Shown here in pieces: positions 52,704 to 62,350 of a DNA stretch of 64,000 nucleotides. The stretch's first letter is position 1. The number at the start of each line of letters is the position of its first letter. Under the pieces are notes generated by a model. That model saw only the letters and a program-made list of their open reading frames with translations, had not been told where the DNA came from and ran no database searches. Position numbers and translations under genes: made by a program. This DNA comes from Nostoc sp. CMAA1605. Its GTDB lineage: Bacteria > Cyanobacteriota > Cyanobacteriia > Cyanobacteriales > Nostocaceae. Location of the stretch: assembly GCF_021596505.1 (NCBI RefSeq), contig NZ_PJIZ01000002.1, forward strand, positions 1 through 64,000, written 5' to 3'.

Positions 52704-53842
52704 AGCGTGTAGGTGTAATTGGTGGCGGACAGCTAGCCTGGATGATGGGAAGTGCAGCGCAAAAGCTAGGGGTAGAGTTGATAGTGCAGACACCTAGCAG
52801 CCAAGATCCAGCAGTGGCGATCGCTCACGATACCATATTGGCAGCAATAGATGATGCTGAAGCCACAAAAAAGTTAGCAGCAAAATGCGATGTCATCACC
52901 TTTGAAAACGAATTTGTCGATTTAGCAGCATTATCACAGTTAGCAAATCAGGGTGTCTGCTTTCGTCCTAGATTAGAAGCCCTAGCACCCTTGTTAGATA
53001 AATATCATCAACGTTGTTATTTACGTGACTTAGGGCTACCCGTTCCCCAATTTTTTGCTATTGAACAACAGGAAGAGATTACAACCAAAATTGCAGACTT
53101 TGGTTTTCCCGTCGTTTTAAAATCTCGTCGTCACGGTTACGACGGACAAGGAACCTTTATCATTCGTGATGCAGCCAGCTTACAAGAGAAATTAGAGTTC
53201 AGCAAAAACAACCCAACTCTATTTTTAATCGAAGAATTTATCCCCTTTGAACGAGAATTAGCCGTAATTGCAGCCCGTGGGGTTGATGGAGAAATTGTCA
53301 TCTATCCTGTGGTAGAAACCCAGCAAGAACAACAAGTATGTCGGCGAGTCATCGCCCCAGCGAATATTACATCAGAACAAGTTGCCACAGCAGAAGCGAT
53401 CGCCCATAAACTATTAGACAGCCTCCAATTCGTCGGTGTATTTGCCATCGAATTATTTCTCACAACCGACGGTAAAGTCCTAGTTAACGAAATCGCCCCC
53501 CGCACCCACAACTCCGGGCATTTTTCCCTAGACGCGTGCGCCACCTCCCAATTTGAGCAACAACTCAGAGCTGTGTGTGGTATACCTTTAGGCGATCCCA
53601 GCTTACAATATGCAACCGCCATCATGGTCAACTTATTAGGTTACGAAACCTCTCAAAGCGACTATCAAAACAAACGCCAACAATTAGCCAACATTCCCCA
53701 AGCCCACGTCCACTGGTACGGCAAAACCGAATCCCGCCCAGGCCGCAAACTAGGACACGTCACCGTCTTATTAGAAAATCATCACCCAACCATAGCCGCA
53801 GAAATTGCCCAGACTGTGGAATCTATCTGGTACTCAAGTTGA
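52700..53842 (+). CDS. purK: 5-(carboxyamino)imidazole ribonucleotide synthase
   Basis: About 380 residues from the ATG at 52700, which forms ATGA with the preceding stop; an ATG at 52694 is also in frame. RVGVIGGGQLAWMMGSAAQK, ITFENEFVD, PVVLKSRRHGYDGQGTFII, FIPFERELAVIAARG, INEIAPRTHNSGHF-type motif (VNEIAPRTHNSGH) identify the ATP-grasp enzyme PurK. ATP-dependent carboxylation of AIR in purine synthesis. 6S RNA follows, an arrangement known from other cyanobacteria. Confidence 0.96.
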   Translation: MKRVGVIGGGQLAWMMGSAAQKLGVELIVQTPSSQDPAVAIAHDTILAAIDDAEATKKLAAKCDVITFENEFVDLAALSQLANQGVCFRPRLEALAPLLDKYHQRCYLRDLGLPVPQFFAIEQQEEITTKIADFGFPVVLKSRRHGYDGQGTFIIRDAASLQEKLEFSKNNPTLFLIEEFIPFERELAVIAARGVDGEIVIYPVVETQQEQQVCRRVIAPANITSEQVATAEAIAHKLLDSLQFVGVFAIELFLTTDGKVLVNEIAPRTHNSGHFSLDACATSQFEQQLRAVCGIPLGDPSLQYATAIMVNLLGYETSQSDYQNKRQQLANIPQAHVHWYGKTESRPGRKLGHVTVLLENHHPTIAAEIAQTVESIWYSS

Positions 53843-53857
53843 AGAATTGAGCGTGTG

Positions 53858-53960
53858 GGGAAGGGAGACAAGGGGGACAAGGTAGACAAGGTAGATTCTA
53901 TTCCCCATTCCCAATTCCCCATTCCCAATTCCCAATTCCCAATTCCCAATTCCCCATGCC
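53858..53960. repeat. GACAAGGTA and ATTCCCA tandem arrays
   Basis: GACAAGG-type units (53867-53895), then seven ATTCCCA/ATTCCCC units (53899-53955). Confidence 0.8.
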
Positions 53961-53964
53961 CAAC

Positions 53965-53995
53965 TTGCACACAATCCACTTTGAGAAGCTATAAT
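53965..53995 (+). promoter_or_regulatory. Promoter of 6S RNA
   Basis: TTGCAC (53965-53970) and a perfect TATAAT (53990-53995) with a 19-nt spacer, 6-7 nt before the 5' end of the predicted 6S RNA. Possible alternative -35 elements lie a few nt downstream. Confidence 0.65.
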
Positions 53996-54001
53996 GAGTG
54001 A

Positions 54002-54185
54002 GTTGCACTGCGACGTTGGTGACTGCCATCAAGTTTTTTGATCTATGTCTTTAAGAAAAAGGGAACCAAATATTCCCCGTGGCAGTAGACCGGGCTTGTA
54101 CTCGGAAACTTTAAACGGGCAAAATCGGTACCCACCTGGTTTAACCAGGTCATAAACTTAGGTAAAACGGCGTTGCGGTGAACTC
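54002..54185 (+). ncRNA. ssaA: 6S RNA
   Basis: About 184 nt between a TATAAT promoter and a terminator, directly downstream of purK, the known position of ssaA in several cyanobacteria. The ends pair (GCACTGCGACGTT near 54005 against AACGGCGTTGCGGTG near 54166), leaving a long duplex with a central open region, and a hairpin CACCTGGTTTAACCAGGT is seen at 54133-54150. It mimics an open promoter and binds RNA polymerase. Call rests on location, size and end-pairing. Confidence 0.8.
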
Positions 54186-54194
54186 AAAATTTCT

Positions 54195-54235
54195 AGCTCC
54201 CATTTTTCATTGAAATTGGGAGCTTTAATTTTTTA
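54195..54235 (+). terminator. Intrinsic terminator after 6S RNA
   Basis: AGCTCCCA (54195-54202) with TGGGAGCT (54217-54224), then TTAATTTTTT. Confidence 0.85.
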
Positions 54236-54350
54236 GGGGTGTAAGGGTGTAAGGGTGTAAGGGTGTAGGGGTAAACTTTTCCAATTCAATGCCCAATGCC
54301 CAATGCCCAATCCCCAGTCCCCAATGCCCAATCCCCAATCCCAACTTCAA
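54235..54350. repeat. GGGTGTAA octamer and CCCAATG heptamer arrays
   Basis: Four GGGTGTAA units (54236-54270), then about eight CCCAATG/CCCAATC/CCCAGTC units (54288-54345). Confidence 0.8.
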
Positions 54351-54449
54351 AAAGCTTAACGCCATTTGTATCATATGATGCTTAATGAGATACAAATCAG
54401 AGTTACGATAACTAAAACCTAACTTAATTTTTAGTTAAGAATAGAAAAA

Positions 54450-55718
54450 TTGTTAAAATCCTCATTGACAAATCCTGTATTTCCAGCTTCGGTTTCCCGG
54501 CTAGATAATGGTCTAACGTTAATTCATCAAGAAATTCCCTCTACACCCGTAGTGGTGGCTGATATATGGGTAAAGGCTGGAACTATACATGAGCCAGAAC
54601 CTTGGTTTGGAATGGCTCACTTCTTGGAACACATGATTTTTAAAGGTACAGCCACCCTAGATCCGGGAATGTTCGACCACAATATCGAAAATACAGGTGG
54701 AGTCAGTAATGCTGCCACAAGTTATGATTATGCTAATTATTCCTTGACGACTGCGGCTAATTATATAGAAGATACTCTGCCGCATTTAGGAGAACTACTA
54801 GTTAACGCCGCCATTCCAGACAGTGAATTTGAGCGTGAACGAGATGTAGTCTTAGAAGAAATCCGCGCTTGCTATGATGATCCTGATTGGGTAGGTTTTC
54901 AATCTTTGCTGCAAAGTGTTTACCAAGATCATCCTTATGGACGTTCAATTTTGGGGAACGAAGCAGAATTAATGCAGCACTCACCAGAGGCGATGCGCTG
55001 TTTTCACCGTACACACTACCAACCCGAAAATATGACAGTAGTGGTAACGGGGGGAATTAGTCAACAGCTAGCTTGGGATTTAGTTAACAGATCATTTAGT
55101 AAATTTGGTAAACGTGGAGAATGTCCCCCAGTTACACCAGTCACTAAACCCATGATTAATGGGGTAAGCCGTCAAGAATTGTATCTACCAAACATCGAAC
55201 AAGCACGGCTATTGATGGCGTGGCTAGTACCAGGGGTAGAACAACTGCGTGCTGCCTATGGCTTAGATTTATTATCAGTATTATTGGCAGAAGGCCGGAC
55301 TTCTCGTTTAGTGCGTGATTTACGAGAAGAACTACAACTAGTCCAAGGAATTTGCAGCAATTTCTCTCTACAACGTGAGGCGAGCTTATTTACAATCACA
55401 GCTTGGGTAGAACCAGAACACTTAGAAACAGTAGAAACATTAATTCTTGAGCATTTGCATGATATCCATAACCAAGGTGTTACCGAACAAGAATTAGCTC
55501 GTACACGTAGGCTGTTATGTAATGAATACGCCTTTTCCACCGAAACACCAAATCAGATCAGTGGAATGTATGGATATTACAACACCATCGCCCAAGCGGA
55601 ATTATCCGTTATCTACCCCCAGCAAATTAAATCATTCACATCCCAAGAACTGCAAACATTAGCCCAACAGTATCTTTCAGTGCAAGATTACGCTGTAACC
55701 GTGATGAAACCATGCTAG
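54450..55718 (+). CDS. M16 family zinc metallopeptidase (catalytic member)
   Basis: 422 residues starting at TTG (54450; another TTG at 54465 is possible, and a stop lies just upstream). The zinc motif HFLEHMIFKG (HxxEH) near residue 57 and the downstream ERERDVVLEEI Glu are present, so this is the active partner. The paired M16 gene follows after 150 nt of repeats. Such pairs form clamshell peptidases that degrade peptides in cytoplasm or periplasm; no signal peptide seen. Confidence 0.92.
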   Translation: MLKSSLTNPVFPASVSRLDNGLTLIHQEIPSTPVVVADIWVKAGTIHEPEPWFGMAHFLEHMIFKGTATLDPGMFDHNIENTGGVSNAATSYDYANYSLTTAANYIEDTLPHLGELLVNAAIPDSEFERERDVVLEEIRACYDDPDWVGFQSLLQSVYQDHPYGRSILGNEAELMQHSPEAMRCFHRTHYQPENMTVVVTGGISQQLAWDLVNRSFSKFGKRGECPPVTPVTKPMINGVSRQELYLPNIEQARLLMAWLVPGVEQLRAAYGLDLLSVLLAEGRTSRLVRDLREELQLVQGICSNFSLQREASLFTITAWVEPEHLETVETLILEHLHDIHNQGVTEQELARTRRLLCNEYAFSTETPNQISGMYGYYNTIAQAELSVIYPQQIKSFTSQELQTLAQQYLSVQDYAVTVMKPC

Positions 55719-55734
55719 GTTCTGACAGAGAGTT

Positions 55735-55868
55735 TAGAGGGAGCAGGGGGAGCAGGGGGAGCAGGGGGAGCAGGGGAAGCAGGGGGAGCCAGGGGAAGCA
55801 GAGGGAGAAAAACGAATGACTAATGACTAATGACTATTGACTAATGACTAATGACTAATGACTAATAA
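55735..55868. repeat. AGCAGGGGG and TGACTAA arrays between the M16 genes
   Basis: AGCAGGGGG repeated about six times (55741-55800), then TGACTAA/TGACTAT units (55816-55867). Breaks the M16 operon by about 150 nt. Confidence 0.85.
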
Positions 55869-55871
55869 CCA

Positions 55872-57170
55872 ATGACTCAAACTGTGAATCCTTCTTTGTC
55901 TAACAATTCCCCTGTTCATCGCACTGTATTAAACAACGGTATTGTCGTGCTAGTAGCAGAAAATCCGGCTGCGGATATTATTGCGGGGAGAATTTTTATC
56001 CGTGCGGGTAGTTGCTGCGAACCGCGAGAAAAAGCAGGTTTAGCGCATTTACTAGCAGCAGTCATCACTAAAGGATGTGATGGCCTTTCTAGTATGGAAA
56101 TTGCGGAAGAAGTCGAATCTGTGGGAGCTAGTTTGAGTGCAGACACATCGACTGATTATTTTTTAATGTCCTTAAAGACAGTGACAGAGGATTTTTCTCA
56201 GATATTATCACTGGCGGGACGGATTTTGCGATCGCCTACTTTCCCCACTACCCAAGTAGAACTAGAACGGCGTTTAACCATCAATAGTATTCGTTCCCAA
56301 AAAGAACAGCCCTTCACTTTGGCGATGGAACAAATGCGGCGGGTAATTTACCAAAATCATCCTTATGCAATGTCAGTCATGGGCGATGAAAACAGCGTCA
56401 ACAATATCACCCAAACCGACTTAGTAGAGTATCACCAAACTTATTTTCGCCCAGACAATATAGTTATTAGCATTGCTGGACACATCACCAGTCATGAAGC
56501 CATAACTTTAGTTGAGTCAGTCTTTGGAGATTGGCAAATTCCAGAACAAGCAACGCCAACCAGTAATTTACCGGAAATTCCAGTAGAACCACAATCCCAA
56601 CTCAAACCTGTACAGACACAGCAATCTATCGTCATGCTGGGTTATTTAGGTGCAGCCGTCAATTCTCCTGATTACGCGCCATTAAAATTGCTCTCTACCT
56701 ATTTAGGTAATGGCTTATCTAGCCGCCTATTTGTGGAATTACGAGAAAAACGAGGTCTAGCTTACGAAGTTTCAGCTTTTTACCCAACTAAGCTATATCC
56801 AGGCTCATTTCTAGTTTATATGGGTACAGCCCCAGAAAATACCACCATTGCCTTAGAAGGATTACATACAGAAGTAGAGTTACTTTGTAACACAGAATTG
56901 TCTGAAACTAGCCTGCAAACTGCCAAAAACAAAATTTTAGGACAGTATGCTTTAGGTAAACAAACAAACGGACAAATTGCCCAAATCTACGGTTGGTACG
57001 AAATTTTAGGCTTAGGAATCGACTACGACCAAAAATTTCAAGAACTAATGGCTGCTGTCACTTCCCAAGACGCTTTAATCACAGCCCGTCACCACTTCCA
57101 GAAACCTTATATTTCCTTGGTAGGTCAAGAAGAAGCGATTAACCGCGCGATTTTGAGTGCTGATCTGTGA
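55872..57170 (+). CDS. M16 family peptidase, non-catalytic partner
   Basis: 432 residues. Aligns in style with the previous protein, but the zinc motif is replaced by HLLAAVITKG, so metal binding is lost. The C-terminal half keeps GNGLSSRLFVELREKRGLAY with the conserved Arg/Tyr that holds substrate. It is therefore the partner subunit of the preceding enzyme. Confidence 0.92.
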   Translation: MTQTVNPSLSNNSPVHRTVLNNGIVVLVAENPAADIIAGRIFIRAGSCCEPREKAGLAHLLAAVITKGCDGLSSMEIAEEVESVGASLSADTSTDYFLMSLKTVTEDFSQILSLAGRILRSPTFPTTQVELERRLTINSIRSQKEQPFTLAMEQMRRVIYQNHPYAMSVMGDENSVNNITQTDLVEYHQTYFRPDNIVISIAGHITSHEAITLVESVFGDWQIPEQATPTSNLPEIPVEPQSQLKPVQTQQSIVMLGYLGAAVNSPDYAPLKLLSTYLGNGLSSRLFVELREKRGLAYEVSAFYPTKLYPGSFLVYMGTAPENTTIALEGLHTEVELLCNTELSETSLQTAKNKILGQYALGKQTNGQIAQIYGWYEILGLGIDYDQKFQELMAAVTSQDALITARHHFQKPYISLVGQEEAINRAILSADL

Positions 57171-57313
57171 GTTGTGAGTGCTGAGTGCTGAGTGAAGTTT
57201 TTCTTCCCCTGCTTTCCCAATCCCCAATCCCCAGTCCCCAATCCCCAGTCCCCACTACTAAATAACCCCACGCGGTTGTAATATTAGCAACAGAAGTTCT
57301 GGGAGCAATTTCC

Positions 57314-58231
57314 ATGAAAGGTAGCCTGACAGCAAGTATTGTGAGTTACTTAAATTTACTCAAGACATTTCGCTGTTGCAGCACAAGTCGGTTTTATTGG
57401 TTACTGTTGTTTTCTTGTTCGTCTGTGTTCCTTGGCCTATCGGCTGTAGTCGCAGTTACTACACCCCAACAAATAGCCCAACAAGTTGGGATCAGTCGTC
57501 CTACTCTCAAGGTTGGTAGTCAAGGTGAACGTGTCTCGGAACTTCAGGCGGCTCTGAAACTGTTGGGTTTTTACTCCGGTGCAGTGGATGGTAACTATAA
57601 TGAAGCAACAGCCAATGCAGTTTCTCAATTTAAACAAACGGTGGGCTTGAGTCCAGATGGTATTGTGGATGCAGCTACTTGGCAAAAACTCTTCCCCAAC
57701 CAACCTTTGACAGCATCAACGGCAACAAATAATTCCCCATCTAATTTTCCCGTTCCTACTCAACCTGCTACTGTCATTAACAATAGACCTGAACCCAGGC
57801 CAGCTAATCCCCGCGCTGTTCCTAATCAAGTTGTTGGGACTAAGCCTACCCCCAACCGGACACCGACTAAACCCCCAAATAATCAGGTGGTTAGAACTAC
57901 GCCAGTTTCTAGGACTACGAATTCCAGACAAAACCCAAGTAATACCACTCGTTTAAGTCCGACTCCGCCAGCTAACCGCATTGCTGGTGTGCAGTACACT
58001 ACCGAAGGCTGGCCAATTTTGCGCGTGGGGATGAGTAACCCAGAGGTTAGTAAGTTACAAACAAGATTGAGTCAATTAGGTTTTCTCAAGGGTAGTGTAG
58101 ATGGTTACTTCGGCGTAATGACTGAAACGGCAGTGAAAGCAGCACAAAAACGCTATGGGATTAATCCTGATGGTGTAGTTGGTGGTGCTACTTGGGAGGC
58201 TTTATTACAACGTTCCTCTCAACGGCGTTAA
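57314..58231 (+). CDS. Exported protein with two peptidoglycan-binding domains
   Basis: 305 residues. A long basic N-terminus with a hydrophobic segment (YWLLLFSCSSVFLGLSAVVA) acts as signal or anchor. Two PG_binding_1 domains follow: about 60-120 (GSQGERVSELQAALKLLGFY) and 235-300 (GMSNPEVSKLQTRLSQLGFL), joined by a Pro/Asn/Thr-rich linker. No catalytic domain. It probably tethers or senses cell wall. Confidence 0.9.
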   Translation: MKGSLTASIVSYLNLLKTFRCCSTSRFYWLLLFSCSSVFLGLSAVVAVTTPQQIAQQVGISRPTLKVGSQGERVSELQAALKLLGFYSGAVDGNYNEATANAVSQFKQTVGLSPDGIVDAATWQKLFPNQPLTASTATNNSPSNFPVPTQPATVINNRPEPRPANPRAVPNQVVGTKPTPNRTPTKPPNNQVVRTTPVSRTTNSRQNPSNTTRLSPTPPANRIAGVQYTTEGWPILRVGMSNPEVSKLQTRLSQLGFLKGSVDGYFGVMTETAVKAAQKRYGINPDGVVGGATWEALLQRSSQRR

Positions 58232-58304
58232 ATTATTTGTGGTAGAAAAAGTCACTTATCTCTGCTGTGTGATAGTTGGTAATTGTTAACTCACAAAATC
58301 AATT

Positions 58305-58328
58305 AGCAATTACCAATTGCTTTTTTTC
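58305..58328 (+). terminator. Intrinsic terminator after the peptidoglycan-binding gene
   Basis: AGCAATT (58305-58311), ACC loop, AATTGCT (58315-58321), then a T-run. Confidence 0.7.
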
Positions 58329-58366
58329 GGATGTTTTCTGGTGAGGCTCATTTTTCTTGACAAAAT

Positions 58367-58723
58367 ATGAAAAACTTCCTGTTGACTTGGCTGGGTACTG
58401 CGGTGGCTTTGTTAATTACCGCCCATATCGTACCAGGATTTGAAGTAAAGAGTTTTGTGGCTGCGCTACTTGCTGTGGCCGTTATTGGGTTAGTTAATGC
58501 TTTTGTCAAACCAATTTTAGGTTTTTTGGCATTTCCTATTACTCTATTAACTTTTGGTTTATTTACATTAGTGCTGAATGCTTTTTTACTTTGGTTAGCA
58601 AGCATTCTCACGCCTCGTGACTATTTTGTAATTGATGGCCCGTTAGCTGCTTTTTTAGGGTCAATTGTATTATCTATAGTTTCTAGTGTAATTAACTACA
58701 TTTTAAGAGGTGTAGAGGAGTAG
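58367..58723 (+). CDS. Phage holin family (PF04020-type) membrane protein
   Basis: 118 residues with four hydrophobic helices (LLTWLGTAVALLITAHIVPG, FVAALLAVAVIGLVNAFVKP, LGFLAFPITLLTFGLFTLVL, ILSIVSSVINYIL-type). NAFVKPILGFLAFPITLLTFG is the family signature. Despite the name this is a common chromosomal protein with no proven lytic role; no phage genes are nearby. Confidence 0.88.
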   Translation: MKNFLLTWLGTAVALLITAHIVPGFEVKSFVAALLAVAVIGLVNAFVKPILGFLAFPITLLTFGLFTLVLNAFLLWLASILTPRDYFVIDGPLAAFLGSIVLSIVSSVINYILRGVEE

Positions 58724-58855
58724 TCAACCAATTTTAGATTTTGGATTTTAGATTTTAGATTTATTGCATCTATACAGGGATGCAGCGCAACGATTATTTT
58801 AGATTTGTTCTACCCACGCTGGGGCTTTGACTCAAATTAATCCAAAATCCAAAAT

Positions 58856-59332
58856 TTAAAATCTAAAATTCGGAGGGTCATTAGTCAGCAGGGTTTGAGC
58901 TACGGCAATTGTTACTGCTCCTGGTTGCTCTGGTAGGCGGATAATTTGTTTGGGAACTATCAGCTTGACTGCTAAATTTGTCTGCGAGGCGGCTAAAATT
59001 GCTGCCGCTTCGGCTACACTTGGTGTTCCTACTATTTTAGCGATCGCCATGTCACCATGCGGCACCACAACTTGAGATAACATCTCGGCGGGAAAAGTCG
59101 TTAAAGGTAAGCCACGACTACGACAAAACTCTACTAAGCCGATTTCTCTAGCTTTAATATCAATAGTAGCAATGCCAGCGATCGCTGCTAACCTGAGTTC
59201 ATAATTACGGCAAACTTGATCAACGGCTGTTAATAATAACTCAGTAGAAATCCCTGATTTACAGCCTATTCCCAGCCACAAGTTTTTAATTAATGGATTT
59301 TTTTGAGGAATACTTTCCAATCTTAAATCCAA
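58856..59332 (-). CDS. Cobalamin biosynthesis protein, CbiG C-terminal/CobE type
   Basis: 158 residues from a TTG at 59332; no ATG exists in frame upstream before the homology begins. LWLGIGCKSGISTELLLTAV, LAAIAGIATIDIKAREIGLV, GLPLTTFPAEMLSQVVVPHG and GTPSVAEAAAILAA are the CbiG C-terminal domain pattern. The N-terminal CbiG domain is absent, so this is either a stand-alone CobE-like form or one half of a split gene. The hydrolase acts on cobalt-precorrin-5A. Confidence 0.82.
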   Translation of the reverse strand: MDLRLESIPQKNPLIKNLWLGIGCKSGISTELLLTAVDQVCRNYELRLAAIAGIATIDIKAREIGLVEFCRSRGLPLTTFPAEMLSQVVVPHGDMAIAKIVGTPSVAEAAAILAASQTNLAVKLIVPKQIIRLPEQPGAVTIAVAQTLLTNDPPNFRF

Positions 59333-59950
59333 TCTTAGATTTCTAGTCGGTAGAGTCGATAACTTTCCGTACCTCGGTTTTCCATTACATGAGTAGATGC
59401 TAGCTTTTTGGCGTTTACTAAAATACAGAAAAACTGATAGTTAGAATACTGTTATCAGAAATGAAAAACTCTATATTAAGCATATCTAGCACAGTAGGAA
59501 ACGCCGGAGGGATGACAAGGTAAAAACTAGAAAGTAAATATACTGTTCTAATTTCGCTTCTTTGGCATCCGTGAAGCAAAAGATTTTTTACCTGGTCTAC
59601 TTTCGGTGTTTCAATTTCTTCCCATATCAGCCGCAGTCACTTTATATAACTACGACTTAAATCTGAGAATTTTTGTTTCTCATTTCTGTAACAGTTTTTT
59701 GATTCAGTATTTAATTTAATACCGTGTTTTTTACTAGTTGTCAAGTTGTCTAAGACAACTGCTTTTATCAAAAGATTCTAGATAAAATTTGTTGCCAAAA
59801 CAACAGATATTTTTGATCATTCTTGCTTGATTACTGTTCAAAATTTATAACTTCCAATAGTTGTATAAAGATGTACAAGAGAACCACAAATTTTTGAGTT
59901 GCCAGCCTTTGCTACACAACTCTACTGCGAATTAGTAGAGTGTTTTGTAT
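59333..59950. other. Long intergenic region
   Basis: About 620 nt, A/T-rich, no ORF of note and no heptamer array. Upstream of the CbiG-type gene (minus strand) and downstream of the ankyrin gene. I see nothing more I can support. Confidence 0.4.
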
Positions 59951-61234
59951 CTAATTTTGCGCTCCTGCTTGCTGCAAAATCTGCACAATACTTCTATAAC
60001 CATTAAATTCTGCTAGCATCAAAGCACTATAACCACCACGGTTTTTTAAATTCATATCAGCCCCAGATGCTATTAACGTCTGGACTGCTGTACCATAACC
60101 TCCAGATGCAGCCCACATCAAAGCTGTAGCCCCAGCTGCATCTTGAGCATTAATATTTGCACCATTGCCTAACAGTAACTGAATTATCTGGTGATAGTTG
60201 CGTTCTGCTGCCTTAATTAGCGCAGTTTTGCCATCGTTAGCTGTAGCATGAGGATTCGCCCCATAATCTAACAATACCTTGACTGTCTGTGTATGTCCTT
60301 GGGAGACAGCTAAGATTAAAGGAGTTTCACCCTGATTATCCCCATGTACATTTGCGCCATAGTTGAGTAATGCTTGCACTATCTCACTGTGTCCTTGTAA
60401 TGCGGCTACTATTAAGGGTGTATCACCCAGATGATTTTTCAGTTGAGGATCAGCACCCCGATTGAGTAGAATCTGCACTACATCTAGATATCCTTCGATG
60501 ACAGCAAGGTTTAAAGCTGTTTCGCCATCTTGATCTTGATGATTAACTAAAGCCCCTTGCTCTAGTAGTATAGTGGCGATCGCTCCCTGCCCAGCCGCCG
60601 CAGCTGCAAAAAGTGCAGTTCCACCGTCTTGATTTTTGAAATTGACATCAGCTCCACCCGCTAGCAATGCTTGGGCTACCTCTAAATTTCCCAAGTCAGC
60701 CGTCATCATGAGCAAGGTTTCCCCATCTTCGTCTTGACTGTTAACATCCGCGCCATGTTGTAAAATCAACTGTACTACAGCTGCTTTTCCATGTTTGACA
60801 GCTAGCTTCAAAGCCGTATCACCATCTTTATCTGACAAATTGATATCAGCCCCAGTCTTGAGCAAAGTATGTACTACATTGCTATGACCTTTCAGTGCCG
60901 CTACCATTAAAGCCGTACTGCCATCTTCATTAGTCGCGTTAATCTCAGCCCCTCTAAAGATTAACATCTGCACAATATCTAATTGATTAGCACTAGCAGC
61001 CAGCATTAACGCCGTTAAACCGTAGCGTTTTCTAGTTAAATTAATATTTGCCCCTGCATCTAAAAGCGATCGCACAATTTCCGTATAACCTAGATTAGCA
61101 GCAAACATTAACGCTGTAGTTCCGTCGCGATCGCACACATCTACATTTGCACCCGCAGCCAACAGCGCATCCAACCGCTTTAAATCACCACTTTTAGCAG
61201 CCTTCAGCAACAAAGCATCATTGTTGTCAATCAT
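59951..61234 (-). CDS. Ankyrin-repeat protein
   Basis: 427 residues made of about 13 ankyrin repeats from end to end (GDTPLIVAALQGHSEIVQAL, GETALNLAVIEGYLDVVQIL). No signal peptide, enzyme domain or membrane segment. A pure interaction scaffold. The repeats are closely similar, so recombination between them is likely. ATG at 61234. Confidence 0.95.
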   Translation of the reverse strand: MIDNNDALLLKAAKSGDLKRLDALLAAGANVDVCDRDGTTALMFAANLGYTEIVRSLLDAGANINLTRKRYGLTALMLAASANQLDIVQMLIFRGAEINATNEDGSTALMVAALKGHSNVVHTLLKTGADINLSDKDGDTALKLAVKHGKAAVVQLILQHGADVNSQDEDGETLLMMTADLGNLEVAQALLAGGADVNFKNQDGGTALFAAAAAGQGAIATILLEQGALVNHQDQDGETALNLAVIEGYLDVVQILLNRGADPQLKNHLGDTPLIVAALQGHSEIVQALLNYGANVHGDNQGETPLILAVSQGHTQTVKVLLDYGANPHATANDGKTALIKAAERNYHQIIQLLLGNGANINAQDAAGATALMWAASGGYGTAVQTLIASGADMNLKNRGGYSALMLAEFNGYRSIVQILQQAGAQN

Positions 61235-61309
61235 GAATCAGTTCCGACTGGGAAATTTGATTTATTCAGTCTCAGAATTTAGTCTCAGATGCTTTTGCTA
61301 CTTTGGCAA

Positions 61310-61525
61310 GTGGGAGGTTGGGGACTGGGGACTGGGGACACTTCGACAAGCTCAGTGCTTCGCTGGGGACTGGGGATTGGGGACTGGGGATTGGGGATTG
61401 GGGGGACAAGGTAGACAAGGTAGACAAGGTAGACAAGGTAGAGGATGAGAAAAACCGTTTCCTGTTCCCTGTTCCCTGTTCCCTGTTCCCTTTTCCCTAA
61501 TAACTATTGACTAATGACTATTGAC
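61310..61525. repeat. GGGGACT arrays with nested small dispersed repeat, GACAAGGTA and TTCCCTG arrays
   Basis: GGGGACT units (61319-61335), then ACACTTCGACAAGCTCAGTG plus CTTCGCT (61336-61362), then GGGGACT/GGGGATT again. Four GACAAGGTA units (61404-61441), five TTCCCTG units (61460-61497) and TGACTA units (61505-61525) follow. Confidence 0.85.
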
Positions 61526-61595
61526 CATTGACTCAACAATCACCCATGAAATTGTGCTAATTTTTATTAAGATTTAAGAATTGGGTGAGAACACG

Positions 61596-62066
61596 ATGAG
61601 TTTGGAACTGTCTGCCTCGGTTAAATATTGGCTAAATTTCTTTCACCCGTTAATTATGTGGGTGTTACTAGCACTTTCACTCTATGCTGCTTATTTAGGC
61701 TTGCAAGTACAGCGTACTCGTAACGCCCAAGGAGAAGAAAAGAAAGAATTAATTAAAGGTAGATATAACATTAAACACTACCAAATAGGCTCATTAATTT
61801 TGGCTTTGATGGTAGCTGGTGCAATTGGCGGGATGGCTGTCACGTACATTAACAACGGTAAATTGTTTGTGGGGCCGCACCTATTAGCTGGGTTAGGAAT
61901 GACGGCTTTAATAGCATTTTCAGCCGCCCTATCTCCTTTTATGCAAAAAGGTGCTAATTGGGCGCGCGTGAGTCACATTATCTTAAATTTCGTGATTTTA
62001 GGACTGTTTACCTGGCAAGCCATCAGTGGTGTAGAAATCGTCCAAAGAATACTTTCTAAGGCGTAG
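61596..62066 (+). CDS. DUF4079 family membrane protein
   Basis: 156 residues from the ATG at 61596 (a TTG at 61581 adds MGENT). Four helices (FHPLIMWVLLALSLYAAYLG, GSLILALMVAGAIGGMAVTY, LLAGLGMTALIAFSAALSPF, ILNFVILGLFTWQAI). Histidines in FFHPL, IKHYQIG and GPHLLAG recall a cytochrome-b561-like haem arrangement. Common in cyanobacteria and chloroplast-bearing lineages; function not established. Confidence 0.85.
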   Translation: MSLELSASVKYWLNFFHPLIMWVLLALSLYAAYLGLQVQRTRNAQGEEKKELIKGRYNIKHYQIGSLILALMVAGAIGGMAVTYINNGKLFVGPHLLAGLGMTALIAFSAALSPFMQKGANWARVSHIILNFVILGLFTWQAISGVEIVQRILSKA

Positions 62067-62119
62067 TCAATAGTCATTAGTCAATAGTCAACAGTTATAT
62101 TAACGCCGTGTGCAACTTT

Positions 62120-62222
62120 CTCTGAAACCTAACCCCAACCCCTTCCCTTGTAGGGAAGGGGAGCAAAAATAAAAGCCTCTCTCCTTGTAGGTGAGAGGTT
62201 TTGAGAGGGGTTTTAAAAATAA
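62120..62222. repeat. Widespread cyanobacterial intergenic hairpin repeat
   Basis: CCTAACCCCAACCCCTTCCC, TTGTAGGGAAGGGGAGC and CTCTCCTTGTAGGTGAGAGG are nested inverted repeats found by the dozen between genes in Nostoc-type genomes. No ORF. Confidence 0.65.
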
Positions 62223-62350
62223 GTTGCACATTGCAATATATTATGTAGTCTAGAGATTTTATTCTTTTTATTTTTGTTGCTGGTTAAACACACAAACCAA
62301 AAAGCAAAACTCTCCATTCTTTAACTATTGACTATTGACTATTGACTACC

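Noticed and set aside
58367-58723. Prophage, suggested by a 'phage holin' family protein
   Set aside because: The family is a common chromosomal membrane protein, and no phage structural, integrase or lysis genes surround it.
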